A stretch of 64,000 nucleotides of DNA from Caenimonas sedimenti. Lineage in GTDB: Bacteria > Pseudomonadota > Gammaproteobacteria > Burkholderiales > Burkholderiaceae_C. Positions 26,227 to 34,957 of the stretch are shown here, in pieces. The stretch is taken from positions 124,001 to 188,000 of the forward strand of contig NZ_VOBQ01000011.1 of NCBI RefSeq assembly GCF_007833165.1. Direction: 5' to 3'. The first letter of the stretch is position 1. Each line of letters starts with the position of its first letter. The notes beneath the pieces were generated by a model. It was given only the letters and a program-made list of their open reading frames with translations. It was not told the origin of the DNA and did not search any database. The translations under genes and the position numbers were made by a program.

Positions 26227-27342
26227 ATGAAATTTCGACTGTCCGCGGTAGCTGCACTGGCGTGTCTCATCGCGCCCTTGGCCGCCGGTGGCGAGGGACT
26301 GACCACGCCGGTCAAGCTGCCCGCGTACGACGCGGCACGGGCCGCCTGCAGGGCGCCGCCTGGTTTGCAGAAGAAGCTGGTCTTCGTGCAGGACAACAAG
26401 CGCGAATTCATGCAAGGCGTCGGGCGCGGGCTGGAAGCCGCGGCGCGGGCGCGGGGCATCAGCTACAGCGTTGCCCTTGCCGACAATGATCCTGTGCTGA
26501 TGGTCAAACAGGTGGGCGGCATTGCCACCGACAAGACGGGCGCGATCGTGGTCGCGCCGATCGATCCACCTTCGCTGGCGCCGGCCTTGAAGAAGGTCAT
26601 CGGCGCGGGCACCTATGTGGGCGCCATCGTGGCGCCGCCGGCGACGACGGTGCTGAACGCACCGCAGTATCTGACCGGCAAGGTCCTGGCGGAAGCGGCG
26701 GCCAATTACATCCGCACGCGGCTTGGCGGAAAAGCCAAGGTGGTTCTGCTGACGCATGACAACCTGCAATTCCTGGCGCCGCGTTTCACCGCCATGCGCG
26801 ACACCCTGCGGACACTGCCGGGCGTGACGATCGTGGCCGACATCTCGCCCGCCACGGTCGACAAGGAGGGCGGGTATCGCACCATGAAGACGATCCTGCT
26901 GGCGCAACCGAACATCGATGTGGTGCTCGGCGCGGACACGGTGGTGCTGGGAGCACTCAGGGCCTTGCGCGAAGCGGGCAAGGCACGGTCGGACCAGTTC
27001 CTGGGCGGCATCGATGGCGAGCAGGAAGCGGTCGTCGAAATCAAGAAGGGCGACAGCCCCTACAAGGCGAGCATCAGCCTTGCTTCATCCATCTTCGGTT
27101 ATGCGATGGGCCAGCAGGCCGCAGATTGGCTGGACGGGAAGTCCATCCCCCAGGCCATGGACATCCTGCCCAAGGCGCTCACCAGCAGCAACATCGCGGA
27201 CTATGAACGCGATACGGCCAACCCTGGCCCGGTCTATGCCGACCCGGCGCGGCGCGCGTCTTATCTGAAGATGTACGGCAATATCTGTTTCGATACGCGC
27301 GAAAACTACATCAATTTTCCCTGGTCATCGGAAACCAGATAG
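26227..27342 (+). CDS. Periplasmic sugar-type ABC binding protein
   Basis: A 371-residue solute-binding protein of the Peripla_BP_4 type, with signal peptide MKFRLSAVAALACLIAPLAAGGE, then KLVFVQDNKREFMQGVGRGLEAAARARG and GAIVVAPIDPPSLAPALKK, the pattern of ribose/xylose-binding proteins. It begins eight bases after the kinase gene, and no permease or ATPase follows. It is therefore likely to be a ligand-sensing partner of the CHASE3 kinase rather than a transport protein. That role is inference. Confidence 0.85.
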   Translation: MKFRLSAVAALACLIAPLAAGGEGLTTPVKLPAYDAARAACRAPPGLQKKLVFVQDNKREFMQGVGRGLEAAARARGISYSVALADNDPVLMVKQVGGIATDKTGAIVVAPIDPPSLAPALKKVIGAGTYVGAIVAPPATTVLNAPQYLTGKVLAEAAANYIRTRLGGKAKVVLLTHDNLQFLAPRFTAMRDTLRTLPGVTIVADISPATVDKEGGYRTMKTILLAQPNIDVVLGADTVVLGALRALREAGKARSDQFLGGIDGEQEAVVEIKKGDSPYKASISLASSIFGYAMGQQAADWLDGKSIPQAMDILPKALTSSNIADYERDTANPGPVYADPARRASYLKMYGNICFDTRENYINFPWSSETR

Positions 27343-27375
27343 TTCCTTCGCACAGAATCGAGCAGCCCGCCAGCC

Positions 27376-27738
27376 ATGACCGCCAACCCCTTCGTCATCC
27401 TCTACGTCGAAGACAACGACATGATCCGCGAGTCGTTCGCCGAGTTGCTCGCCACTGCCGATCGCCGGATCGTAGGTGTGGCGGATGGCGCCGGCGCGCG
27501 CGCGGCGCTGCGCGAGCAGCACGTCGACCTGCTGATGACCGACATCAACCTGCCCGACGGCTCGGGCCTCGACGTGGCGCGCGAGGCGCTCCAGCAGGAC
27601 CCGACGTTGCCGGTGATCGTCTGCTCCGGGAATGACTTGAAGGACGTCGCCCGGTCGCTCGGGCCGACCGTGCATCCGCTGATGAAGCCCTTCGACCTGG
27701 ACGAACTCGAGGCGCTGATCGCGCGGCTCGCGCGATGA
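27376..27738 (+). CDS. Single-domain response regulator (receiver)
   Basis: Receiver-only protein of 120 residues with acidic pocket VEDND, phospho-acceptor Asp56 in LLMTDINLPDGSG and Lys in HPLMKPFDLDELEAL. There is no output domain. It lies 33 bases downstream of the binding-protein gene and completes a kinase, receptor, receiver set. It probably takes phosphate from the upstream HWE-type kinase. Confidence 0.9.
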   Translation: MTANPFVILYVEDNDMIRESFAELLATADRRIVGVADGAGARAALREQHVDLLMTDINLPDGSGLDVAREALQQDPTLPVIVCSGNDLKDVARSLGPTVHPLMKPFDLDELEALIARLAR

Positions 27739-27766
27739 TCGGCTTCTGTGATGCCTGCCTTCCGTC

Positions 27767-28249
27767 ATGGATAAATTCTTGCTGCATCAGCAGGTGGTGA
27801 AGCGGCTCGCCGAAGACCTGCTGCAAGCCGAGCAGGCCGTGCGGGCGGCCTATGAAACGGCGACCCACGAAGAAAACATCGCTGAAAACAAGTACGACAC
27901 ATTGGGACTCGAAGCCGCCTACCTGGCCACTGGCCTGGTTCGGCGCACCGAAGCCATCCGCCTGGCGCTGGCCGATTGGCGGAAATTCCGCCCGCATCCC
28001 TACGATGCCCGCAAAGGTGTACAGCTCGGCGCGCTGGTCTGCCTGATGGATTCCGGCGGCCAGCGGCAATACCTCTTTCTTGGCCCGGATGGGGGCAGCA
28101 TGAAGTTGGACATCGGCACTCAGCTCGTCCAGGTCATCAGCAGCGAAGCCCCTTTGGGCTGGGCCATGCTGGGCAAATTCGAGGGGGATGAGGTGTCGAT
28201 CGAGATCGGGCCGTTGCAAAAGCGGTTCGAGGTCCTGCGGGTGCATTGA
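27767..28249 (+). CDS. GreA/GreB-like transcription elongation factor
   Basis: A 160-residue protein with the two-part Gre layout. The N-terminal coiled coil (about 1-75) is rich in Glu/Gln and has an acidic tip around HEENIAENKYD. The C-terminal FKBP-like domain contains SSEAPLGWAMLGKFEGDEVSIEIG, matching the SPLGRALLGKxxGDEV block of GreA. Gre factors stimulate transcript cleavage by RNA polymerase. This one is shorter at the N-terminal tip and probably a stand-alone GreA/B paralogue. No operon partner was seen. Confidence 0.8.
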   Translation: MDKFLLHQQVVKRLAEDLLQAEQAVRAAYETATHEENIAENKYDTLGLEAAYLATGLVRRTEAIRLALADWRKFRPHPYDARKGVQLGALVCLMDSGGQRQYLFLGPDGGSMKLDIGTQLVQVISSEAPLGWAMLGKFEGDEVSIEIGPLQKRFEVLRVH

Positions 28250-28391
28250 ATCGTGAACGAGAAGTGGGGCCCACGGAGAACCAGTCGACGGAGACCTCTC
28301 GGGCCGCGCGCTGATCGGTATTCGAGCCGGCGTCCGACATGTCGCCGGCTCCCAGGCCCTAGTCTCCAACGACACTCTTGGGAGACCCGAC

Positions 28392-28604
28392 ATGCCCAGC
28401 GACAACAAGCTCGATCCGGCCGGTGAACGTGCCGAGGCCACCGAGGCCATGGAGTCCACACCGATCAGCGGCAAGGAGCACGAGTACCGGGCTGACGGGG
28501 ACCATCGCCCCCGCCAGGACGCGTCGGATCCAGAGGCAGCGCCCGAGGTCGGCGTCGAGACCGAGCGTCACATCAGCGAAGGCATCCCGGGCGCGGGCCG
28601 GTAG
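28392..28604 (+). CDS. Small acidic hypothetical protein
   Basis: A 70-residue hydrophilic, acidic, probably disordered protein (MPSDNKLDPAGERAEATEAM). GGGAGA lies seven bases before the ATG, which supports translation. No family was recognised and no operon partner is clear. It lies between the GreA-like gene and rdgC. Confidence 0.6.
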   Translation: MPSDNKLDPAGERAEATEAMESTPISGKEHEYRADGDHRPRQDASDPEAAPEVGVETERHISEGIPGAGR

Positions 28605-28668
28605 CTGCGGAGACCTGTTTCGTCGGCTTTGGGGCGAGGGCGGACGCCGGCCCTAGAATGCGCCCCTC

Positions 28669-29610
28669 ATGTTCAAGAACGCCTGCTACTTCCGCATCGC
28701 GGACGGCTTCGAGCTGCCCCCGCTTCCCGCCTTGGAAAAGGCGCTCCAGAAAACCCGCTTCGTTCCCACCGGACCGACCCAAGCCGAGTCCAGTGGCTGG
28801 GTGCCGCCACGCGGTGCGAAGCACTCCCACCTCGCAGAGCTGGTCGGCGGCCAGCTGATCCTGAAGCTGTGCACGGAGAAGCGCGCCGTGCCCTCGTCGG
28901 CGATCAAGGCGGGCGTCGAAGAGAAGATCGAGCGCTACAAGAAGGAAACGGGCCAGGAGCGCGTGGGCGCCAGGGCCAAGAAGGAATTCAAGGAGGAGGT
29001 GCTGCTGGACCTGCTGCCGCGCGCCTTCACCAAGCGCGCCAACACCTTGCTCTGGCTCGCGCCGGAGCAGAAGCTCCTGGTGGTCGACAGCGGCACCCTG
29101 GCCGGCGCCGACCGGATCGTCTCGGCCTTGCTGGCCGCGTTGCTCGAGATCCCGGGTGTCGGTTCCGCGCTGGACTTGCAGCTGATCCAGACCGAGTTGT
29201 CGCCATCGGCGGCGATGGCGCATTGGCTCAGCACGCGCGAGGCCCCCTCCAACTTCACGATCGACCGCGACTGCGAGCTGAAGACGCCGGACGACGAGAA
29301 ATCCAGCGTCCGCTACGCGCGCCACACCCTCGACATCGACGAAGTCGCGCAACACATCGCAGCCGGCAAGGTGCCGACGCAGCTCGCGATGACCTGGAAC
29401 GACCGTGTCTCGTTCGTGTTGAGCGACACGGGCCAGGTACGCCGCATGAAGATGCTGGACGTGGTGATGGAAGGCGTGGACAAGCCGGGGAAGGACGAAG
29501 ATGGCTTCGACGCGGACGCGGCCATCCTCACGGGGGAATTGGCGGGGTTGCTGCCTGATCTGCTGGATGCGCTGGGGAGCGACTCTGTAGCGGTGCCGGC
29601 TGGGGGGTGA
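28669..29610 (+). CDS. rdgC: Recombination-associated protein RdgC
   Basis: RdgC is a nucleoid-associated, ring-forming DNA-binding protein that limits RecA action. The 313-residue length and the opening MFKNACYFRIADG fit the family, as do SHLAELVGGQLILKLCTEKRAVPSSAIK and TKRANTLLWLAPEQKLLVVDSGT. The gene stands alone, between a small acidic protein gene and a PilT-like ATPase gene. Confidence 0.94.
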   Translation: MFKNACYFRIADGFELPPLPALEKALQKTRFVPTGPTQAESSGWVPPRGAKHSHLAELVGGQLILKLCTEKRAVPSSAIKAGVEEKIERYKKETGQERVGARAKKEFKEEVLLDLLPRAFTKRANTLLWLAPEQKLLVVDSGTLAGADRIVSALLAALLEIPGVGSALDLQLIQTELSPSAAMAHWLSTREAPSNFTIDRDCELKTPDDEKSSVRYARHTLDIDEVAQHIAAGKVPTQLAMTWNDRVSFVLSDTGQVRRMKMLDVVMEGVDKPGKDEDGFDADAAILTGELAGLLPDLLDALGSDSVAVPAGG

Positions 29611-29672
29611 GCCGGCGTGCTGGGAGAATGGTGCCTCGCGCCCATGCGATCCCTCCCCTGAAAAAGCCAAAC

Positions 29673-30833
29673 ATGCCAACTGAAGTCAATGAAGTCGCCC
29701 TGCCACAGAACAAGCGCTCCGCACTCGCAACGACGCTCTGGGCATGCCAGCACTTCGCCGCCGGCATCACCGATCTGCTCGTTCACGAAGGGGAAGTGAT
29801 CCGCGCGAAAACCGCCGCGGGCGTCGTCCCGCTTTCGCGTGTGGGGAACCTGCCAAACGCCGACCTGGTCATCCACGCCGACGAGATCAAGCACTTCCTG
29901 GCCAGCTATGTCGACAACATGCCGACAACGGCGAGCGCGAACGAATACTGGGAACGCCACATCCAGCCGCGGCTGGATCGCCAGGAGTCGATCAACCGGT
30001 CGCTGCCGATTCCGCCGGCGAGCAAGAACCAGGAACCCGCCCAGCTGCGGATCTCCCTCTTCCTTCATGCTCGCGGCCGGCTGGCCATGTCCATCCGTCT
30101 GGTGACGCAACCGACCGACCTGGAATCGGTCGGCTTGCCGGAACCGCTGGTCGACCGGATCAAGACCAACCCGAGAGGGTTGATCATCATCACGGGCGCC
30201 ACCGGCTCAGGCAAGACGAGGACAGCCTATTCGATCCTCCAGTACCTGAATCACCATTCGCAAGGGCACATCCTCACGATCGAGGATCCGATCGAACTCA
30301 ACATCAAGTCCGCTGGGTGCGTCGTGACCCAGCGCGAGGTGGGGTACGACACCGTGTCCTTCTATGAAGGCCTCCTGGCGGCCATGCGGCAGGCCCCGGA
30401 AGCCGTCCTGGCCGGCGAAGTGCGGGACCAGGACGCGGCCCAGACCGCCATCCTGGGCGGTGAGTCCGGCGCCTTGATGCTGGTGACCACGCACGGCAGC
30501 TCCATCGTCGGGACCATCAAGCGCATCCTGGCATTGTCCGGCGGCAGCGACGCCTTCCGTTCCGTCCTGGCCGGCAGCCTCATCGGGATCGTGCGCCTCG
30601 ACCTGGTTGCGCACACGGACGGCAAGCAGTTCTCGCTGGTGAACGAGACCTTGATGGGGACGACCACGGTTGCCCAGGCATTGCAGGCTGGCGACTGGGG
30701 CGCGGTGGAGCAGATCTGCTCCAGGCAGACCCCGACGCCCGACTTCTTTCCGATGAAGCCGCACATCGACGCCCTGGTGAAGCAGAAGCGGGTCTCCCTG
30801 GATGCCGCGAGCCGGCTGCAGTACGCAAGGTAG
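29673..30833 (+). CDS. PilT-like secretion/retraction ATPase (orphan)
   Basis: Type II/IV secretion-type ATPase of 386 residues. The N-terminal region (about 1-150) is unlike standard PilT, but the motor domain is clear: Walker A GATGSGKT at 175-182, Asp box LTIEDPIE at 202-209, TQREVGYDT at 219-227, Walker B-like AVLAGEVRD at 244-252 and a His box VTTHGSS at 271-277. No pilus or secretion genes are near. The ATG at 29673 is chosen because the preceding 22 codons look non-coding. It may be a PilT/PilU paralogue or a DNA-transfer motor; the partner is unknown. Confidence 0.85.
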   Translation: MPTEVNEVALPQNKRSALATTLWACQHFAAGITDLLVHEGEVIRAKTAAGVVPLSRVGNLPNADLVIHADEIKHFLASYVDNMPTTASANEYWERHIQPRLDRQESINRSLPIPPASKNQEPAQLRISLFLHARGRLAMSIRLVTQPTDLESVGLPEPLVDRIKTNPRGLIIITGATGSGKTRTAYSILQYLNHHSQGHILTIEDPIELNIKSAGCVVTQREVGYDTVSFYEGLLAAMRQAPEAVLAGEVRDQDAAQTAILGGESGALMLVTTHGSSIVGTIKRILALSGGSDAFRSVLAGSLIGIVRLDLVAHTDGKQFSLVNETLMGTTTVAQALQAGDWGAVEQICSRQTPTPDFFPMKPHIDALVKQKRVSLDAASRLQYAR

Positions 30834-30838
30834 CGAAA

Positions 30839-31838
30839 CTACGCCTGCGCAGGCTCGACCAGGATCTTCCCCTGCCGCTCTCCGGCTGCCGCCGCAGCCA
30901 CTGCCTCTTTGATTCGCGCGACGTCGTAGGTCGCCTGGATGGCGGTGCTCAGCTTGCCCGAGGCAATCAGGCCTGCCAGTTCGGTGAGCAGCGCGACCTG
31001 CTTGGCCGGCGGCGTGGTGCGGAACCACTTGGCGAGCCAGAACCCCTTGAGCGAGACATCGCGGAACACCAGCTCGCGCGGCGACACCATGCACGGCTCA
31101 CCGCTCAGCGCGCCGTAGTTCACCACCGTGCCGCTTTCGGCCAGGCACGCGGCCAGGCGCATCGTGGCCTTGCCGCCGACCGCGTCGACGCCCAGGTTGA
31201 TCGCGGCGCCGCCGGTCGCGGCCTTCACGCGTTCGGCGAGATCGTCGCCGTCGACCAGCACGACGTCACCGCCTTGCGCCTGTACGCTGGCCACCGCTGA
31301 CTCGCGCCGCACGACGTTCACCGTCTTGAAGCCGCGCAACTTGGCCAGCTGCACCAGATAGCTGCCGACGCCGGAGTTGGCGCTGTTCTGGATCACCCAG
31401 TCGCCTGCCTGCAGGCTCACGAAAGTCGCTGAGCAGCAGCGAGGCCGTGGGCGGGTTCACCGTCAGCATGGCGAGCTGCTTCGCGTCGGCCTCGTTGGGC
31501 AACGGGATCAGGCGCGCGGCCGGCACCACGACGTGCGTGGACCAGGTGCCGGAGCCCGGGGGCAGCAGCACGGTCTGGCCGACGGCCGGCCCGGGCGTGC
31601 CGGGCGCGAGCTCGACGACGCGGCCCACACCTTCGCTGCCGCCCACCGCGGGCAGCGGCGGCAGCATGCCGTAATGGCCGGTGAGCGTGAGCACGTCGCC
31701 GGGGTTGATGGGGGCGGCGAGCACGGCCACCAGGGCCTGGCCTTCGGCCAGCGCGGGGCGGTCGAACGGCACGGCGGAAATCACGTCCTGCGGCACCGGG
31801 CCGCGCTGGGTGTATTGGGCTTTGAGCATGCGGGTCAT
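30839..31838 (-). pseudogene. Frameshifted zinc-less MDR quinone oxidoreductase
   Basis: The two parts of one medium-chain dehydrogenase/reductase lie in different frames. The N-terminal part (from ATG 31838 to about 31424) holds NPGDVLTLTGHYGMLPPLPAVGGSEGVGRVVE. The C-terminal part (about 31422-30839) holds AGDWVIQNSANSGVGSYLVQLAKLRGFK, the NADPH-binding fold. The join reads LLLSDF / VSLQAGDW, and one extra T in the TTT run at 31422-31424 (AAA on the plus strand) accounts for the shift. It may be a real frameshift or a sequencing error. Divergent from a LysR gene. Confidence 0.85.
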
Positions 31839-31927
31839 CGCGTTGTCTTTCGTCGCCGTTCACCGGCGCTGGTTGGGATGCATGAATGCTAGGGAAAACC
31901 CATTGCCGCGTGAATCCATCGCAATGC

Positions 31928-31941
31928 GCAAATTCATTTGC
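31928..31941. promoter_or_regulatory. Palindrome in the divergent LysR promoter region
   Basis: GCAAATTCATTTGC is a perfect 14-base palindrome (6-base arms, 2-base centre) between the divergent quinone oxidoreductase and LysR genes. It lies 37 bases upstream of the LysR start. It is a plausible operator for that regulator. Confidence 0.45.
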
Positions 31942-31978
31942 CGATCCGGCAACAATGCGCGCAGGAGGGCCGCGCGCC

Positions 31979-32896
31979 ATGGACAAACTCAGGGCCTTGC
32001 AATACCTGATCAAGGTGGCCGACACCTTGAGCTTCTCGGGCGCGGCCCGGGCCTTCGGCGTGCCGGCCTCGTCGATCTCGCGGCGCATCTCCGACCTGGA
32101 GGAGGAGCTGGGCGTCGAGCTGCTGCATCGCACGACGCGCACCGTGCGCCTGACCGAACTGGGGGCGCTGTACCTGGAGCAGGTGCGCGCCGGCGTCTCG
32201 CGGCTGGACGACGCGGAAGAACTGGTCGGCCAGCGCAGCAGCACGCCCAGCGGCACGCTGCGCATCAGCACCATGCCCTCGTACGGGCAGTTGCTGCTGC
32301 TGCCGGCGCTGGAGGATTTCAGCGACCGCTATCCCGGGATCGTGATCGACCTGCACCTGAGCGATTCGCTGGTGGACCTGGGGCGCGACCAGATCGACCT
32401 GGCGATCCGTGGCGGGCCCCAGCCGCAGGACCGCGTGGTGGCGCGCAGGCTGGATCCGAACCGGTTCATCCTGGTGGCTTCGCCGAAGTACCTGGCCGAG
32501 CGGGGGACGCCGAAGACGCTGGAGGACCTGGAGCTGCAGGGGCACAGCGCCCTGTACTACCGCGGGCCGAATGCGGTGATCAAGTGGCAAGGGCAGGAAG
32601 ACGGCGCGTGGCGCGAGCTGGCGGTGCCGGCTGGGTTCATCAGCAATGATGGGGTGAGCCTGGTGGCGATGGCGCGCAAGCACAGGGGGCTGGCGCTGTT
32701 GTCGGAGTGGGGGTTGCGGGATGCGCTGGCGAGCGGGGAGCTGGTGAGGGTGGAGCTGGAGCAGCCGGTGGCGGTTGGGAGGGGGAGGGAGGCGGGGATT
32801 TATCTGCTGTATTTGCAGGCGAGGTATCAGGTGCCCAAGGTGAGGGTGGCGGTGGAGTTTTTGGTGGGGCGGCTCACGGGAGGTGAGGCTGCTTAG
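31979..32896 (+). CDS. LysR-family transcriptional regulator
   Basis: LysR regulator of 305 residues. The N-terminal HTH contains MDKLRALQYLIKVADTLSFSGAARAFGVPASSISRRISDLEEELG; the C-terminal effector domain is standard. The ATG at 31979 starts exactly at the LysR N terminus and has AGGAGG upstream. It is divergent from a quinone oxidoreductase, which it probably regulates. The C-terminal codons are unusually G-rich but in frame. Confidence 0.92.
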   Translation: MDKLRALQYLIKVADTLSFSGAARAFGVPASSISRRISDLEEELGVELLHRTTRTVRLTELGALYLEQVRAGVSRLDDAEELVGQRSSTPSGTLRISTMPSYGQLLLLPALEDFSDRYPGIVIDLHLSDSLVDLGRDQIDLAIRGGPQPQDRVVARRLDPNRFILVASPKYLAERGTPKTLEDLELQGHSALYYRGPNAVIKWQGQEDGAWRELAVPAGFISNDGVSLVAMARKHRGLALLSEWGLRDALASGELVRVELEQPVAVGRGREAGIYLLYLQARYQVPKVRVAVEFLVGRLTGGEAA

Positions 32897-33125
32897 GAGT
32901 TGTCGGCGACGCGCGTCTCCTCGGCGACGCAGCGCGGACGTCTTGGGGGGTCGGAAGAGGACATTGGGCCGCCAAGTCTCCAGTTACTGCTTCGCAGCGG
33001 TTGCAGTCGGTCGCGGCAAGTCGCCGGATGTCCCCTTTCGGCCGATACCAGCCCGCAACGGGGGCAGAATGTCCGCTGGGACCGCAGAACAACGCGGCGA
33101 GCGCCCGTAGCCCAAGGGAGGGTCC

Positions 33126-34949
33126 ATGAAGGTCGTCAAACTTTCGATCACCAGCTATCGCGGCGTCAAATCCGCCGAGCTCCTGTTCGAGGGGCACACG
33201 CTGTTCGTCGGATCCAACAACGTCGGCAAGAGCACCATCTGTGAAGCGCTCGACTTGGCGCTGGGCCCGGACAGGCTGAACCGCACTCCGGCGATCGACG
33301 AGTTCGACTTCTACAACGCCCAATACCTCGAGCCGGCGGCGGAGGGAGAGGAGCCCAAACCCATCCCGCTCCGCATCGAGGTCGTGTTGGTCGAGCCCAG
33401 CGAGGCGGTGCTGAACCTGTGCGGCGGGCACCTGGAGTTCTGGCACGTGGAGGAGCGACGGGTGCTCGGGGAGGCGGAGGCCGACCTCGCCAACCCGCCG
33501 ACGTCGATCCCTTGCCTGCGCCTGGAGACGATCGGCGCCTACAACCCGGAGGAGGACGAGTTCGAGGCGAAGACGTATTTCTCGCGCAGCCCCGACGCCG
33601 ACGAAGGCGAGCTCACGCCGGTCTCACGCAAGATCAAGCGGGAGTTCGGGTTTCTCTACCTTCGCGCGCTGCGCACCGGCTCGCGCGCGCTGAGCCTCGA
33701 GCGCGGGACGCTTCTCGACATCATCCTGCGCACCAAAGGCATCCGGACGACGCTCTGGGAGAAGTCCATCCGGCGCCTGCGCGAGCTCGACGTCGAGTCC
33801 GACGCCACCGAGATCGCGCCGGTGCTGCGCGACATCGAGCAGCGCCTGGCGCGCTACATCCCCCTCGAAGCGCCGGGCAACGCCACGAAGCTGCACGTCT
33901 CCGAGCTCACGCGCGACCACCTGCGCAAGACGATGTCGTTCTTCCTGGCGCTGTCGGCCGACCAGGACCACGTCCCGTTCGCGCACGCCGGAACGGGCAC
34001 CCTGAACACGCTCGTCCTCGCGCTGCTGTCGGTCATCGCGGAGCTCAAACCCGACAGCGTGATCTTCGCGATGGAGGAGCCGGAGATCGCCGTGCCCCCG
34101 CCCACCCAGCGGCGCATCGCGCACTACCTGCTCACCAATACGAGCCAGGCCTTCGTCACCTCGCATTCGCCCTTCGTGATCGAGCGCTTCGAGCCCTCGC
34201 ATACGCTGCTGCTGTCGCGACAAGCGGGCGTCGTGTCGTCGCAGAAGGTGTCAGACGCCTCCGGGCTCACCGACAAGGAGTTCAAGCAGTTCGCGCGCTG
34301 GGGCCTATGCGAATGCATGCTCGGCAAGGGCGCCATCGTCGTGGAAGGGCTCACCGAGTTCCACGCGCTGCCGGTGGCCGCCGCGCGCATGGAGGCCGAA
34401 GACTCCGCCGCCACCGGCGGCCAGCCTCTCGACATCCTCGGAGCCACGTTCTTCCACGCGGGCGGCGAGTCGAACATGCCCAAGTTCGGCAAGTTCTTCA
34501 AGACGTTGGGGCTCAAGACGTTCGGCTTCTACGATCTGGACAAGAAGCGCTCGGAGAAGACGAAGGCCGCGCTCGCCGCGAGCTACGACGTCGACTTCGA
34601 GACCGAACACAAGGGCTTCGAGAACCTGGTCGCCCAGGAGATGCCCGCCGGCACGCTGTGGAGTTTTCTCGACCAGCTGCGCGACGGCGGCGAGGGGGTG
34701 GAGCTTGGCATCCCGGCGTCGAAGCCGGCCGACGACGCGGCCGTGCGCAAGCTCGCGGCCGTGGCCCTGCGCAGCGGGAAAGGCGCCGGTTGGGCGGCGC
34801 GGCTCTTCGAGGAGTGCGACTACGCGGACTTGCCGACGTCGGTCATGAAGTTCCTGTCCCAAGTGTTCTCCGCCATGCCCAAGATCAAGGAAAAGCCGGA
34901 TCCCGACGACGAAGCCGCGACCGCGGCGGACGCGAGCGACCCGGCCTAA
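33126..34949 (+). CDS. OLD-family ATPase/TOPRIM nuclease, GajA-like
   Basis: A 607-residue protein with an N-terminal ABC-type ATPase and a C-terminal TOPRIM nuclease, the class 2 OLD architecture found in Gabija GajA. Walker A is GSNNVGKST (29-37), the signature-like segment is HAGTGTLNTL (287-296), Walker B is SVIFAMEEPEI (311-321) and the H-loop is TSHSPF (345-350). TOPRIM motifs are EGLTE (407-411) and FYDLDKK (468-474). It is about the length of known GajA proteins. The next gene, eight bases on, is a UvrD-like helicase, so this is very probably the first gene of an anti-phage operon. Confidence 0.85.
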   Translation: MKVVKLSITSYRGVKSAELLFEGHTLFVGSNNVGKSTICEALDLALGPDRLNRTPAIDEFDFYNAQYLEPAAEGEEPKPIPLRIEVVLVEPSEAVLNLCGGHLEFWHVEERRVLGEAEADLANPPTSIPCLRLETIGAYNPEEDEFEAKTYFSRSPDADEGELTPVSRKIKREFGFLYLRALRTGSRALSLERGTLLDIILRTKGIRTTLWEKSIRRLRELDVESDATEIAPVLRDIEQRLARYIPLEAPGNATKLHVSELTRDHLRKTMSFFLALSADQDHVPFAHAGTGTLNTLVLALLSVIAELKPDSVIFAMEEPEIAVPPPTQRRIAHYLLTNTSQAFVTSHSPFVIERFEPSHTLLLSRQAGVVSSQKVSDASGLTDKEFKQFARWGLCECMLGKGAIVVEGLTEFHALPVAAARMEAEDSAATGGQPLDILGATFFHAGGESNMPKFGKFFKTLGLKTFGFYDLDKKRSEKTKAALAASYDVDFETEHKGFENLVAQEMPAGTLWSFLDQLRDGGEGVELGIPASKPADDAAVRKLAAVALRSGKGAGWAARLFEECDYADLPTSVMKFLSQVFSAMPKIKEKPDPDDEAATAADASDPA

Positions 34950-34957
34950 GGGCGGCG

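Noticed and set aside
33419-34957. A long plus-strand frame continuous with the helicase but extending through the OLD gene
   Set aside because: It overlaps the OLD gene in another frame and has no motifs; the helicase starts at GTG 34958 with a ribosome binding site.
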